Source: JL08 sp965363755
GTDB taxonomy: Bacteria > Pseudomonadota > Alphaproteobacteria > Rhodobacterales > Rhodobacteraceae
Length of the DNA: 11,884 bases
Direction of reading: 5' to 3'
Assembly (NCBI GenBank): GCA_965363755.1
Contig: CBDTVL010000114.1
Location: 1 to 11,884 of the forward strand
In this document: positions 1 to 7,493 of the stretch, in pieces
Layout of the letters: each line of letters starts with the position of its first letter
How positions within the stretch are numbered: position 1 is the first letter of the stretch
Notes under the pieces: generated by a model
Databases searched by the model: none
The model's input: the letters and a program-made list of their open reading frames with translations, nothing else
What the model was told of the DNA's origin: nothing
Program-made: the position numbers and the translations under genes

Positions 1-223
<223 letters not shown>

Positions 224-273
224 GGGGCCTCCAGCAGCACGTCAGTCCCACCTAATGTGGAATGAATGGATAT

Positions 274-297
274 GGAAGGGCCACGCCTGGCCCTTCC
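274..297. other. Perfect inverted repeat, 10-bp stem with 4-base loop, in the ftsY upstream region
   Basis: GGAAGGGCCA at 274-283 is followed by CGCC and then its exact reverse complement TGGCCCTTCC at 288-297. It lies between the divergent ftsY start (223) and the secreted-protein start (411). Neither strand has a T-run after the stem, so it is not a standard intrinsic terminator for either gene. It could be a hairpin in the ftsY leader RNA, a protein-binding palindrome, or a leftover terminator. The role is unknown. Confidence 0.6.
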
Positions 298-410
298 TGC
301 CCCCTATTGCAGCCAGCCGTGACGAAGATTCAACAGCGAAATCCTGCCTCTGCAAATCGGAGGTTCCTTTACAGGTTCCCTGATCGGCATCGATCTGGCA
401 CGGTTGAGTC

Positions 411-806
411 ATGATGTTGAAACACCTGATAGCATTGCTGTTGATCGCCGGGCCGCTTTGGGCGGCAGAACCGATGGATGGCGAAGCGTTTGACACCTAC
501 ACGCGCGGCAAGACATTGATTTACGGACAGGGTGGTTCTGCCTATGGCGTGGAAGAATACCTTGCGAACCGACGCGTGCGCTGGTCTTTTCTGGATGGGC
601 AGTGCAAAGACGGGCTCTGGTACGAAGAGGCCGGTCAAATTTGTTTTGTCTATGAAGACCGAACTGGGCCTCAGTGCTGGACGTTTACCCAAAGTGCAGG
701 TGGATTGATCGCTCAGTTTGAAAATCAGCCAGATGGTGTTGAGCTTTACGAGGCAGACAACGCCACCGAGCCAATGCTGTGTCTAGGGCCCGAAATCGGG
801 GTCTAA
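411..806 (+). CDS. Small secreted protein with four cysteines, function unknown
   Basis: This 131-residue protein has a clear Sec signal peptide: MMLKH, a hydrophobic core through about residue 16, and a probable signal peptidase I site after LWA (18). The mature part has four cysteines (65, 78, 89, 124), enough for two disulfides in the periplasm. It is rich in aromatic residues, with the segments CKDGLWYEEAGQICFVYED and GPQCWTF. I recall similar short secreted proteins as conserved hypotheticals in Rhodobacterales, but know no function. The start is fixed to 411 or the adjacent ATG at 414 because an in-frame TGA stands at 405-407. The Shine-Dalgarno is weak (GGTTGAG). It is transcribed away from ftsY and towards xseA, with no obvious operon partner. 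Confidence 0.8.
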   Translation: MMLKHLIALLLIAGPLWAAEPMDGEAFDTYTRGKTLIYGQGGSAYGVEEYLANRRVRWSFLDGQCKDGLWYEEAGQICFVYEDRTGPQCWTFTQSAGGLIAQFENQPDGVELYEADNATEPMLCLGPEIGV

Positions 807-818
807 GTCATAAGACTC

Positions 819-838
819 GCGGGGCGAAACCGGCCCGC
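819..838. terminator. Possible hairpin between the convergent secreted-protein gene and xseA
   Basis: GCGGG (819-823) can pair with CCCGC (834-838), extendable to six pairs if one G is bulged. It lies in the 35-base gap between two convergent stop codons, where a shared terminator would be expected. No T-run follows on either strand, so the call is weak. Confidence 0.3.
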
Positions 839-841
839 TGA

Positions 842-2395
842 TCAAAACAAACTGCCCTGATCTTCTGGTGATGGTTTGGGTTTTGCGCGAGGCGTCTTGG
901 TGCCTTGCGCGGCGCTCAAAGCCAAGCGACCATCGGCGAATTCAATCTCGAGGCCTGCGGCCTTCACTGCGTCCGTTTTGGTTGTCACAACTTTTCCATC
1001 GCCAAATACGACCGCATAGCCCCGACCAAGTGTCGCCTTGTAACTCAGCGTTTCCCGCAGCCGATCCACTGCCTCGATCCTGTCCCGGAGCGTTACAATC
1101 TGGCGCTGCCCCGTCTCTGAAAACCTGCGCGACTGGGCTGTCAGCGCATCTGATTTCCGCTGAATATCTACACCCAGATTGCGAATTTGAAGACGTGCGG
1201 CGCGGGCCTCAAACGACTCTTTCTGGTTTTTGACAGCGCGGCCGAGGGCCGGCCCGAGCCGCACCGACAGAGTAGTCACACGGCGAGTTTCGTTCTCTAC
1301 GGCACGGCGCACTGTGCCGGGGCGCAGACTGCCCGCGCGGTCCGACAAATGAACGCGGCGCACCTGCACACCACGGATCAGAGCGGCTGGCAAACGATCC
1401 CCCAAGACGTCAAGCCGCTGACGTGGACTGTCAAGCAAACTGTCAGCCCGCGGCATCGCCCGGCTCAGATCTCGCAGGCGCTGACTGCGTTGGGTGACCA
1501 TATTGCTCAGACTCCGGGTCATGCGGGCATCCTGACCATCTATCCAGGCAAGTAATTCCAACCTCACGGGAACCGCAAGTTCGGCTGCAGCCGTTGGTGT
1601 CGGCGCGCGTCGATCCGAGACAAAATCAATCAGCGTTGTGTCGGTTTCGTGGCCAACCGCTGAAATCAGTGGAATATCGGACGCCGCTGCTGCGCGCGCG
1701 ACGGCTTCTTCATTGAAACCCCAGAGATCCTCGATCGACCCACCGCCTCTTGCGACAATCAGCAAGTCCGGTCGGGGCAGTGCACCATCTGGGACAAAGG
1801 AATTGAACCCTTCAATCGCGCGGGTAACTTCGGGCGCACATTTTGTGCCCTGTACAGCCACTGGCCAAATCAGCACCTTGCGTGGAAACCGGTCCCGCAA
1901 ACGGTGCAGAATATCACGTATCACGGCACCGGACGGAGAAGTGATCACACCAATCACATCCGGCAGATAGGGCAGCGGACGTTTGCGCGACAGATCAAAA
2001 AGACCTTCTGCATCAAGCAGTTTCTTGCGTTTCTCCAGCATCGCCATCAGCGCGCCCATGCCCGCCGGTTTAATGTCTTCGATCACGATCTGGTATTTTG
2101 ACTGGCCGCCAAACGTGGTCACCCTACCGGTCGCGACAACTTCCATACCCTCTTCGGGCTGAGTTTGCAGCCGGGCCGAAACGCCCTTCCAGATCACCCC
2201 TGAAATCACCGACTTGTCGTCTTTCAGATCGAGATAAATGTGCCCGGATCGGGGTCGGCTGACACGGCCTACCTCGCCTTTGATGCGCACATGGCCAAAT
2301 TCACCTTCGATCACCCGTTTTATCGCGCCAGACAGCTCGGTGACGCTGTATTCGGGGGCATTGAGGCCCTCGGTTGGGTCGTCGATCAGATCCAT
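842..2395 (-). CDS. xseA: Exodeoxyribonuclease VII large subunit
   Basis: This 517-residue protein is the large subunit of exonuclease VII, which with several XseB small subunits degrades single-stranded DNA from both ends into short oligonucleotides in the cytoplasm. Residues 14-110 form the N-terminal OB-fold (EYSVTELSGAIKRVIE onward). The catalytic core carries GVITSPSGAVIRDI (149-162), RGGGSIEDLWGFN (216-228) and SAVGHETDTTLIDFVSDRR (245-263), including the invariant H249 and D252. A long charged helical region (about 290-460) matches the family's coiled-coil arm, and the C-terminus has the typical LGRGYAVV segment. The frame stays open upstream to 2551, but the ATG at 2395 is preferred: it has AAGGA nine bases upstream, gives the family's N-terminus, and avoids overlapping purD. 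xseB is not in the window. Confidence 0.96.
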   Translation of the reverse strand: MDLIDDPTEGLNAPEYSVTELSGAIKRVIEGEFGHVRIKGEVGRVSRPRSGHIYLDLKDDKSVISGVIWKGVSARLQTQPEEGMEVVATGRVTTFGGQSKYQIVIEDIKPAGMGALMAMLEKRKKLLDAEGLFDLSRKRPLPYLPDVIGVITSPSGAVIRDILHRLRDRFPRKVLIWPVAVQGTKCAPEVTRAIEGFNSFVPDGALPRPDLLIVARGGGSIEDLWGFNEEAVARAAAASDIPLISAVGHETDTTLIDFVSDRRAPTPTAAAELAVPVRLELLAWIDGQDARMTRSLSNMVTQRSQRLRDLSRAMPRADSLLDSPRQRLDVLGDRLPAALIRGVQVRRVHLSDRAGSLRPGTVRRAVENETRRVTTLSVRLGPALGRAVKNQKESFEARAARLQIRNLGVDIQRKSDALTAQSRRFSETGQRQIVTLRDRIEAVDRLRETLSYKATLGRGYAVVFGDGKVVTTKTDAVKAAGLEIEFADGRLALSAAQGTKTPRAKPKPSPEDQGSLF

Positions 2396-2471
2396 GGCCG
2401 GGTTTCCTTGTGCATCGGGTCGCGCCAGCTTAGAACGCCAGCCGAGCAAGGCCAAGTGGAGAGCGCACCTC
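2396..2471. promoter_or_regulatory. Shared upstream region of divergent xseA and purD
   Basis: Both genes must be transcribed out of or through these 76 bases. For xseA the ribosome binding site AAGGA is at 2405-2409 (minus). For purD a GGAG is at 2458-2461, ten bases before its ATG. A possible weak sigma-70-type promoter for purD is TTGTGC (2408-2413), a 17-base spacer, then TAGAAC (2431-2436). For xseA TTGGCC with TAAGCT at a 17-base spacing is weaker still. I do not see a PurR-like palindrome or a riboswitch fold. Confidence 0.4.
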
Positions 2472-3734
2472 ATGAACATCCTGATCCTCGGCGGCGGAGG
2501 GCGTGAACACGCACTGGCATGGGCTGTGATGCAGAACCCAAAATGTGACAAGCTTATTGTGGCACCGGGGAATGCCGGTATCGCTCAGATCGCGGCCTGT
2601 GCGACGCTGGATATTCTGGAAGGTGGCGCGGTTGTCGCATTTGCCGAGGAAAACGCCATCGATTTCGTGATTGTCGGGCCCGAGGCACCGCTTGCCGCAG
2701 GCGTTGCAGACCGACTGCGGGAGGCTGGAATTCTGGTCTTTGGGCCGTCCGGCCCCGCTTCTCAATTGGAGGCCTCCAAAGCTTTTACCAAAGAGATTTG
2801 CGATGCGGCATGCGCGCCAACTGCAGCATATGGCCACTTCACTGACGCAAAGACTGCCCGCGCATATGTACAGACCCAAGGCGCGCCGATTGTGGTGAAG
2901 GCCGACGGGCTGGCCGCTGGCAAAGGTGTTGTTGTTGCCATGACGAAAGCTGAGGCGCTGGCCGCTGTCGACGACATGTTCGGCGGCGCTTTTGGTGGGG
3001 CCGGAGCAGAGGTGGTGATTGAGGAATTCATGGACGGCGAGGAAGCGTCACTGTTTGTGCTGTGTGATGGGACGGATGTTTTGTCGATGGGCACCGCGCA
3101 GGACCACAAGCGCGTTGGTGATGGTGACACCGGTCCTAATACAGGTGGCATGGGGGCCTATTCGCCTGCTCCGGTCTTAAGTGCAGAGATCGAGGCATTG
3201 GCAATGGAACAGATTGTCCGTCCGACCATGGCCGAGATGAAAGCGCGTGGAATTCCGTATCAGGGAGTACTTTATGTCGGGCTGATGATCGACGGCGGCC
3301 AGCCGCGATTGGTCGAATACAATGCCCGCTTTGGTGATCCTGAATGTCAGGTCTTGATGATGCGACTGGGCGCGCAGGTCTTGGATCTCCTGCAGGCGAC
3401 AGCTGAAGGCAGACTGTCAGAGGCGCAGGTCAATTGGGCGGATGATCATGCGTTGACCATTGTTATGGCGGCGAACGGCTATCCCGGAGATTACACCAAG
3501 GGCAGTGTGATTGGCGGGTTGGACGGTATGCCCGAGGATAGTTTCCACATGTGTTTTCATGCTGGAACCACTGAGGTGAGCGGACAGTTCACAGCCAGCG
3601 GCGGTCGGGTCCTAAATGTGACTGCGCGCGGGGCGTCGCTGATGCAGGCGCGGGACCGTGCTTATGCAATGGCAGAGAAAGTTGACTGGCCTGAGGGCTT
3701 TTATCGCCGGGATATCGGATGGCGCGCACTTTGA
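2472..3734 (+). CDS. purD: Phosphoribosylamine--glycine ligase (GAR synthetase)
   Basis: This 420-residue ATP-grasp enzyme joins glycine to 5-phosphoribosylamine using ATP, the second step of de novo purine synthesis. The N-domain opens with MNILILGGGGREHALAW, including the GGGGREHAL phosphate loop (7-15). The ATP-grasp domain shows VVKADGLAAGKGVVVA (141-156), QDHKRVGDGDTGPNTGGMG (210-228) and the metal-binding EYNARFGDPECQ (282-293), all as expected, and the length is normal for the family. The open frame extends upstream to 2238, but that part is antisense to xseA. The ATG at 2472 has an SD-like GGAG and begins exactly at the family N-terminus. No other purine gene is adjacent, so it appears monocistronic. 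Confidence 0.98.
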   Translation: MNILILGGGGREHALAWAVMQNPKCDKLIVAPGNAGIAQIAACATLDILEGGAVVAFAEENAIDFVIVGPEAPLAAGVADRLREAGILVFGPSGPASQLEASKAFTKEICDAACAPTAAYGHFTDAKTARAYVQTQGAPIVVKADGLAAGKGVVVAMTKAEALAAVDDMFGGAFGGAGAEVVIEEFMDGEEASLFVLCDGTDVLSMGTAQDHKRVGDGDTGPNTGGMGAYSPAPVLSAEIEALAMEQIVRPTMAEMKARGIPYQGVLYVGLMIDGGQPRLVEYNARFGDPECQVLMMRLGAQVLDLLQATAEGRLSEAQVNWADDHALTIVMAANGYPGDYTKGSVIGGLDGMPEDSFHMCFHAGTTEVSGQFTASGGRVLNVTARGASLMQARDRAYAMAEKVDWPEGFYRRDIGWRAL

Positions 3735-3790
3735 GTTCAAGCCTTTAGACTTTTCTTTGAACAGATGAAGGCAAAAAAGGCCTGCTTACG

Positions 3791-4486
3791 TCAGCAGTTG
3801 AGCGCCTCATCAACTGTAGTCTGCCCGTCAAAGTGGCCAACAACCGCTTGAGAAAGCGAGCCACCTGAAAATGTCACTTGCATGATATCTTCCCAATTTG
3901 CAGAAACCACGATCAGTTCAGGACCAGCCCCGCAATCCCGTATACCACCGGTAATATAATCGTCGCCGATGCGGTGATTGGTGAACCCTGTGCGTTCGGC
4001 AATGAGGGACAGCTCGCCAGCCTCATACCGCCAGATCTTTAGCAGTTTCGCCAGATGAGGCCGGTCGATATAGGCAATCTCGATGCGACCATCTCCATCC
4101 AGATCAGCCGCCCCAATTGGAGCCAGCCAGCGGTTTGAGCGGCCGATATGAGGGGTCGCGCCAAGTTTGTGGCCCAAGCGATCATAAACCGCCAGCTGTG
4201 CCCCCAGATCCCGCTGCGTCTCGATCACCACGATTTCGGCTATTCCGTCACCGGTGACGTCCCACAGTCGTGGGGCGATATCTTCGAAGACACGATCATT
4301 AGGTAAACGGACGTGGCGCACCTTGCCCGTATCTCTGATTGTCAGGCTGCCCCATTCAATGGCATCTCCCAATACGCCATGGGCGTATCTGGTGGTGGGA
4401 TCGCCATAGGTGGCTTTGAAGGTATCCGCTGCTGCACTGCCTGAGATCAAACAGACGCAACAGGCGATATACCTCATACATCGCAT
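3791..4486 (-). CDS. Secreted FG-GAP/VCBS-type repeat protein, function unknown
   Basis: The product is a 231-residue exported protein. It has a signal peptide with hydrophobic core at residues 5-17 and a probable cleavage after SAAA (20). Two calcium-loop-like FG-GAP/VCBS motifs are visible, DVTGDGIAEI (76-85) and DLDGDGRIEI (128-137), each followed by a beta strand as in beta-propeller blades. The protein is too short for a full seven-bladed propeller, so it may be a partial propeller or an oligomer. Two mature-domain cysteines (185 and the last residue, 231) could form a disulfide. The start at 4486 lies only 3 bases after the ferredoxin stop, suggesting one mRNA and translational coupling; an alternative ATG lies at 4477. 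I recall similar proteins in other Rhodobacteraceae but know of no assigned function. Confidence 0.8.
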   Translation of the reverse strand: MRCMRYIACCVCLISGSAAADTFKATYGDPTTRYAHGVLGDAIEWGSLTIRDTGKVRHVRLPNDRVFEDIAPRLWDVTGDGIAEIVVIETQRDLGAQLAVYDRLGHKLGATPHIGRSNRWLAPIGAADLDGDGRIEIAYIDRPHLAKLLKIWRYEAGELSLIAERTGFTNHRIGDDYITGGIRDCGAGPELIVVSANWEDIMQVTFSGGSLSQAVVGHFDGQTTVDEALNC

Positions 4487-4489
4487 CGA

Positions 4490-4813
4490 TCAGATTTGTT
4501 TTTCCGGCATCTGTACGCGCAAGCCATCCAGAGCGTCGGTCACTTTCAACTGACAGGTCAGCCGCGAGCGGTCGGGATTGGGCTCGAACGCGAAATCAAG
4601 CATGTCTTCTTCCATGTCGTCTTTGACCGGAAGTTTGTCGACCCAAGCCGGGTCAACATAGACATGGCATGTCGAACAGGCACAGGCACCGCCGCAATCT
4701 GCTTCGATGCCGGGAATATTGTTGTCGCGTGCGCCTTCCATAACGGTCAGCCCGTTGGCAACCTCAACCACATGCTCGGTGCCGCCATGCTCGACATACG
4801 TGATCTTCGCCAT
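4490..4813 (-). CDS. fdxE: [2Fe-2S] ferredoxin, adrenodoxin/FdVI type
   Basis: This 107-residue soluble electron carrier binds a [2Fe-2S] cluster through C40, C46, C49 and C87, the exact C-x5-C-x2-C-x37-C spacing of vertebrate-type ferredoxins. The core is IEADCGGACACSTCHVYVDP, and C44 is an extra cysteine inside the first loop. The sequence from MAKITYVEH to the terminal PEKQI strongly resembles Rhodobacter capsulatus FdVI (fdxE) as I remember it, hence the symbol; its physiological partner is not settled. The related Isc ferredoxin is normally found with isc genes, which are absent here. The frame extends upstream to 4861, but the ATG at 4813 has AAGGA at 4823-4827 (spacing 9) and the family N-terminus. 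It is followed after 3 bases by the FG-GAP gene. Confidence 0.93.
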   Translation of the reverse strand: MAKITYVEHGGTEHVVEVANGLTVMEGARDNNIPGIEADCGGACACSTCHVYVDPAWVDKLPVKDDMEEDMLDFAFEPNPDRSRLTCQLKVTDALDGLRVQMPEKQI

Positions 4814-4946
4814 TTTCTCGCGTCCTTTGGTAAATCCGTCGCGCTTATCTATCTGGGCCATTTAGGCGGCACCAGCCCCTTTTACGACCCTGCATTGATG
4901 CGGTAGCGACAAAGTGTATTTGTTTGCGGGTTTTCTGCAGTTGATT

Positions 4947-4966
4947 GGGAAGTGTCGTCTCTTCCC
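4947..4966. other. Short inverted repeat in the 211-base divergent gap between ferredoxin and lipoprotein genes
   Basis: GGGAAG (4947-4952) and CTTCCC (4961-4966) form a 6-bp stem with an 8-base loop. The gap 4814-5024 should hold the promoters of both the ferredoxin pair and the lipoprotein gene, but I cannot pick out a convincing -35/-10 pair. The repeat could be an operator or chance. Confidence 0.25.
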
Positions 4967-5024
4967 GAACGACGTGAAACACGCTAACTTCGCTCTGATT
5001 GAGATGGCGTTGAGGCCCCGAGCA

Positions 5025-5558
5025 ATGAAGTCACGCGCATGTTACACATATGTCGCCCTTGCCGTTCTGGCCGGGTGTGAAAATGTTGCAGTGGATCAGG
5101 GTTCGCCGTCCAGCGAACCGGTCATTGTCGGCGCCTCGCAAGACGTTCCACCAGAAGCTCCGCCTGGAACATGCTGGGACAAAATCGTCGGGCCCTCGGT
5201 CACCGGAACCGTCACCGAACAGGTTTTGGTGAAACCTGCGGATTTGACTGCAGATGGGCAGGTTGAAAACCCAGCCGTTTATCGGAATGAAATTCGTCAA
5301 ACCATTGTTCGTGAAGGCGACAAAACTTGGTTTGAAACACCTTGCCCCGACATCTTTACCGAAGGTTTTGTTGCGTCGCTTCAGCGCGCTCTTGCCGCCC
5401 GGAAACTCTACGATGGCCCAATCAGCGGAATGATGACGGCGTCAACCCGCACGGCAATAAGAAGATATCAGGAACCACAGGGACTGAGCAGCGAAATAGT
5501 GTCGATAGCCGCCGCGCGAAGTCTGGGACTTATCCCCTATGGGGTTGATGGCGCTTAG
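5025..5558 (+). CDS. Lipoprotein with C-terminal peptidoglycan-binding domain
   Basis: The product is a 177-residue predicted lipoprotein. The signal sequence MKSRACYTYVALAVLAGC ends in a lipobox (LAGC) whose C18 would be lipidated and anchored in the membrane. Residue 19 is Glu rather than Asp, so outer-membrane sorting is more likely than retention. The middle part (50-107) has a Cys at each end (C50, C107) that could form a disulfide. Residues about 110-168 (FTEGFVASLQRALAARKLYD, then GPISGMMTASTRTAIRRYQ) match the PG_binding_1 helical fold (PF01471). It may tether the outer membrane to peptidoglycan or position a partner; no catalytic domain is present. The frame is open from 4914, but the ATG at 5025 is chosen because it has TGAGG nine bases upstream and starts the lipoprotein signal directly. 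Confidence 0.85.
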   Translation: MKSRACYTYVALAVLAGCENVAVDQGSPSSEPVIVGASQDVPPEAPPGTCWDKIVGPSVTGTVTEQVLVKPADLTADGQVENPAVYRNEIRQTIVREGDKTWFETPCPDIFTEGFVASLQRALAARKLYDGPISGMMTASTRTAIRRYQEPQGLSSEIVSIAAARSLGLIPYGVDGA

Positions 5559-5573
5559 CCCATCCAAACGCAA

Positions 5574-5600
5574 AAAAGGCGCCGACCAACGACGCCTTTT
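5574..5600. terminator. Bidirectional intrinsic terminator between lipoprotein gene and degP
   Basis: AAAAGGCG (5574-5581) and CGCCTTTT (5593-5600) form a perfect 8-bp stem with an 11-base loop. On the minus strand the stem runs into six T's, a good terminator for the degP cluster, which stops at 5621. On the plus strand it ends in four T's and serves the lipoprotein gene, which stops at 5558. The position between two convergent stop codons fits this role. Confidence 0.85.
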
Positions 5601-5620
5601 CCAGTATGTTCTTGCAGCGT

Positions 5621-7120
5621 TTATTCTTCGAGGTTCAGAGCAACAAACCGCGGCTCGCCTGCGCGGCGCACCAGCAAAAGCAACGACTTGCGCCCTGCCT
5701 CCTTAGTTGCCGTAATACGTTCCTCAAATGCAGCAATGTCAGCCACTTTTTGCTGTCCCGCCTCGGTGATCAGATCGCCAGCGCGCAGACCTTTTTCATA
5801 GGCCTCAGATGTGGGTTCCACATCCAGAACGACCAGTCCTTCGGTTCCGTCTGGCACACTCAGCTGCTCGCGCAGTTCGCTAGTCAATGTGCTCAACTTC
5901 AGTCCCAGTAGTTCTTTCTCGTTTGCCTGGTCTTTGTCGGGGGCGTCCATCGCTGCTGGAACTGCAGATTCTGCCTCTTCTCGCCGACCCAGTGTGATCA
6001 GCAAGGTTTGAGTCTTGCCGTCGCGAAAGACCACAACACGCACCGCAGTCCCGACGGCCGAATTGCCCACACTCCGGACCAGCGCCCGCGTGTCATCCAC
6101 GTCAGTGCCGTCAAAACTGATAATCACATCACCCGCAAGCATGCCCGCTTCTTTTGCCGGGCCTTCGGGCACGTCGGTCACAAGGGCACCCGCAGCCTTT
6201 TCCATTCCCATCGCTTCGGCGACGTCATCAGTGACGTCCTGAATGCGCACACCCAGCCATCCCCGGCGGGTCTCACCGAATTCCTTGAGCTGATCGACCA
6301 CACGCATCACCACATTGGAGGCCATCGAAAACCCGATGCCAATTGAGCCGCCATTGGGTGACAGAATCGCCGTGTTCACGCCAATTACGTCGCCGTCCAT
6401 GTTGAACAGAGGCCCGCCCGAGTTGCCCCGGTTGATAGCGGCATCTGTCTGGATGTAGTCGTCATAGGTTCCCGACAATGCGCGATTACGGGCCGAGACG
6501 ATCCCTGCTGATACAGAAAATCCTTGCCCCAAGGGATTGCCCATCGCAATGACCCAATCGCCAACCCGCGAGTCGTCGCTGTTGCCAAAGGACACAAATG
6601 GCAGGGGTTCGTCGGACTCGACCTTGAGCAACGCGATATCGGTATTTGGATCGGTTCCGATCAATGTCGCTTTGAGTTCTTCGCCTGAGAAAAACTCGAT
6701 CAGGATCTCATCTGCACCATCGATTACGTGGTTGTTGGTTACAACATAGCCGTCTTCAGAAATGACAAATCCAGAGCCGAGCGCCGACGACTTTCTGGGT
6801 CGGTCACCATCTTGGTTACGTTCCTGAAAATCGCGAAAGAAATCTTCAAAGGGGCTGCCTTCGGGCACGATGCCTTGCGGACCTGTCCGCCCGGCAACCA
6901 CTGTCGAGGTTGTGATATTTACAACGGACGGGCTGATTTTTTCGGCCAAGGGTGCCAAACTGTCAGGCTTGGCCCACGCAGGCAGCGACAGCAACAAGAT
7001 CGCCGAAAGAGCGACGACACCCGTCCAGAGCACCCGTCGCACGTTCAATGTATCATATTGTTTAACCGCGATCCGGGGCTGAGACCGGTCGGTAGATTTT
7101 TCCTGTATTTGAGCCTGCAT
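5621..7120 (-). CDS. degP: DegP/DegQ (HtrA) family periplasmic serine protease
   Basis: This 499-residue HtrA protease and chaperone degrades or refolds misfolded envelope proteins. It has a hydrophobic segment at about 31-49 ending in a likely cleavage site after AWA (50). The trypsin-like domain contains the catalytic triad H131 (TNNHV), D161 (NTDIALLKV) and S234 (RGNSGGPLFN). Two PDZ domains follow (about 285-380 and 404-495), joined by an Ala/Asp/Glu-rich linker (381-403). Two PDZ domains fit DegP/DegQ rather than DegS. The ATG at 7120 has AAGGAG at a spacing of 10, but it leaves a long hydrophilic stretch of about 28 residues before the hydrophobic core, unusual for a signal peptide. It is the last gene of the rpiA-hflKC-degP run, 175 bases after the DUF2065 gene, and ends at a strong terminator. 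Confidence 0.95.
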   Translation of the reverse strand: MQAQIQEKSTDRSQPRIAVKQYDTLNVRRVLWTGVVALSAILLLSLPAWAKPDSLAPLAEKISPSVVNITTSTVVAGRTGPQGIVPEGSPFEDFFRDFQERNQDGDRPRKSSALGSGFVISEDGYVVTNNHVIDGADEILIEFFSGEELKATLIGTDPNTDIALLKVESDEPLPFVSFGNSDDSRVGDWVIAMGNPLGQGFSVSAGIVSARNRALSGTYDDYIQTDAAINRGNSGGPLFNMDGDVIGVNTAILSPNGGSIGIGFSMASNVVMRVVDQLKEFGETRRGWLGVRIQDVTDDVAEAMGMEKAAGALVTDVPEGPAKEAGMLAGDVIISFDGTDVDDTRALVRSVGNSAVGTAVRVVVFRDGKTQTLLITLGRREEAESAVPAAMDAPDKDQANEKELLGLKLSTLTSELREQLSVPDGTEGLVVLDVEPTSEAYEKGLRAGDLITEAGQQKVADIAAFEERITATKEAGRKSLLLLVRRAGEPRFVALNLEE

Positions 7121-7199
7121 GCTCTTAGCTCTCCTTTTTGGGTCTTGTTTGACCTGCCCGACAACACACCAACTCTATCGTGCACTTGGCCAACATTAA

Positions 7200-7227
7200 A
7201 GATGTACTCATCTCAACGATTTTCAAG
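7200..7227 (-). promoter_or_regulatory. Possible heat-shock sigma factor (RpoH/sigma-32-like) promoter for degP
   Basis: On the minus strand CTTGAAA (7227-7221) is followed by a 14-base spacer and TACATCT (7206-7200). The first box matches the E. coli sigma-32 -35 consensus perfectly. The second matches the CCCATNT -10 consensus at four of six fixed positions. It lies about 80 bases upstream of the degP ATG in the 175-base gap after DUF2065. DegP homologues are often stress-induced, but the promoter is predicted by eye only. Confidence 0.4.
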
Positions 7228-7295
7228 TCATCGCGATCTTTCCGAGAGGTTCCACAAAGTAGCGCCAAATTTCACGTAATCCCCGAACCATGACC

Positions 7296-7493
7296 TCAGG
7301 CCCCCAACTGATGTGCCACCCAGACCAGAATGAGCCCCAATACCAGCGCCAATCCTCCGATCTGTCGCCGGGCGTTATCGGGGACCTGACGCATCGCCTC
7401 CAACATTCGTTCGACAAGCGAAGGGGCCAGCGTATAAGCCAGCCCCTCAACAATCAGAACCAGCCCAAGGGCCAGAAATGCGGTCGCGATCAT
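7296..7493 (-). CDS. DUF2065 family small inner-membrane protein (YjeT-like)
   Basis: This 65-residue protein has two predicted transmembrane helices (about 3-21 and 44-62) separated by a short polar stretch containing LVERMLEAMRQVPDNARRQIG, which resembles the DUF2065 (PF09838) pattern. E. coli YjeT, in the same family, is encoded close to hflK and hflC. Its ATG overlaps the hflC TGA as ATGA (7490-7493), so translation is probably coupled and expression tied to HflKC. A GGAG lies ten bases upstream, inside hflC. The biochemical role is unknown; co-location suggests it helps or regulates the HflKC-FtsH complex, which is inference. Confidence 0.88.
   Translation of the reverse strand: MIATAFLALGLVLIVEGLAYTLAPSLVERMLEAMRQVPDNARRQIGGLALVLGLILVWVAHQLGA

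Noticed and set aside
1187..1555. Plus-strand open frame of 122 codons inside xseA
   Set aside because: It is fully antisense to a well-supported gene, has no recognisable domain, and its composition follows from the xseA codons.
2238..2471. 78-codon N-terminal extension of purD
   Set aside because: The extension is antisense to the xseA start and not part of the GAR synthetase family; the ATG at 2472 has an SD and starts at the conserved N-terminus.
2396..2551. 52-codon N-terminal extension of xseA
   Set aside because: It would overlap the purD start, is not seen in the family, and the ATG at 2395 has a good SD.
3735..3790. Possible terminator between purD and the FG-GAP gene
   Set aside because: GCCTT/AAGGC can pair only over a long loop, and the short AGGC/GCCT stem has the homopolymer in its loop rather than after it, so no convincing terminator was called.
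6385..6597. Minus-strand open frame of 70 codons inside degP
   Set aside because: It lies in a shifted frame of degP and its residues mirror the protease codons; the degP frame is intact, so there is no frameshift to explain.
7223..7453. Minus-strand open frame of 76 codons overlapping the DUF2065 gene
   Set aside because: It is in another frame of the DUF2065 gene, extremely Trp/Arg-rich and without a recognisable motif; the DUF2065 frame has coupling to hflC and two clear membrane helices.
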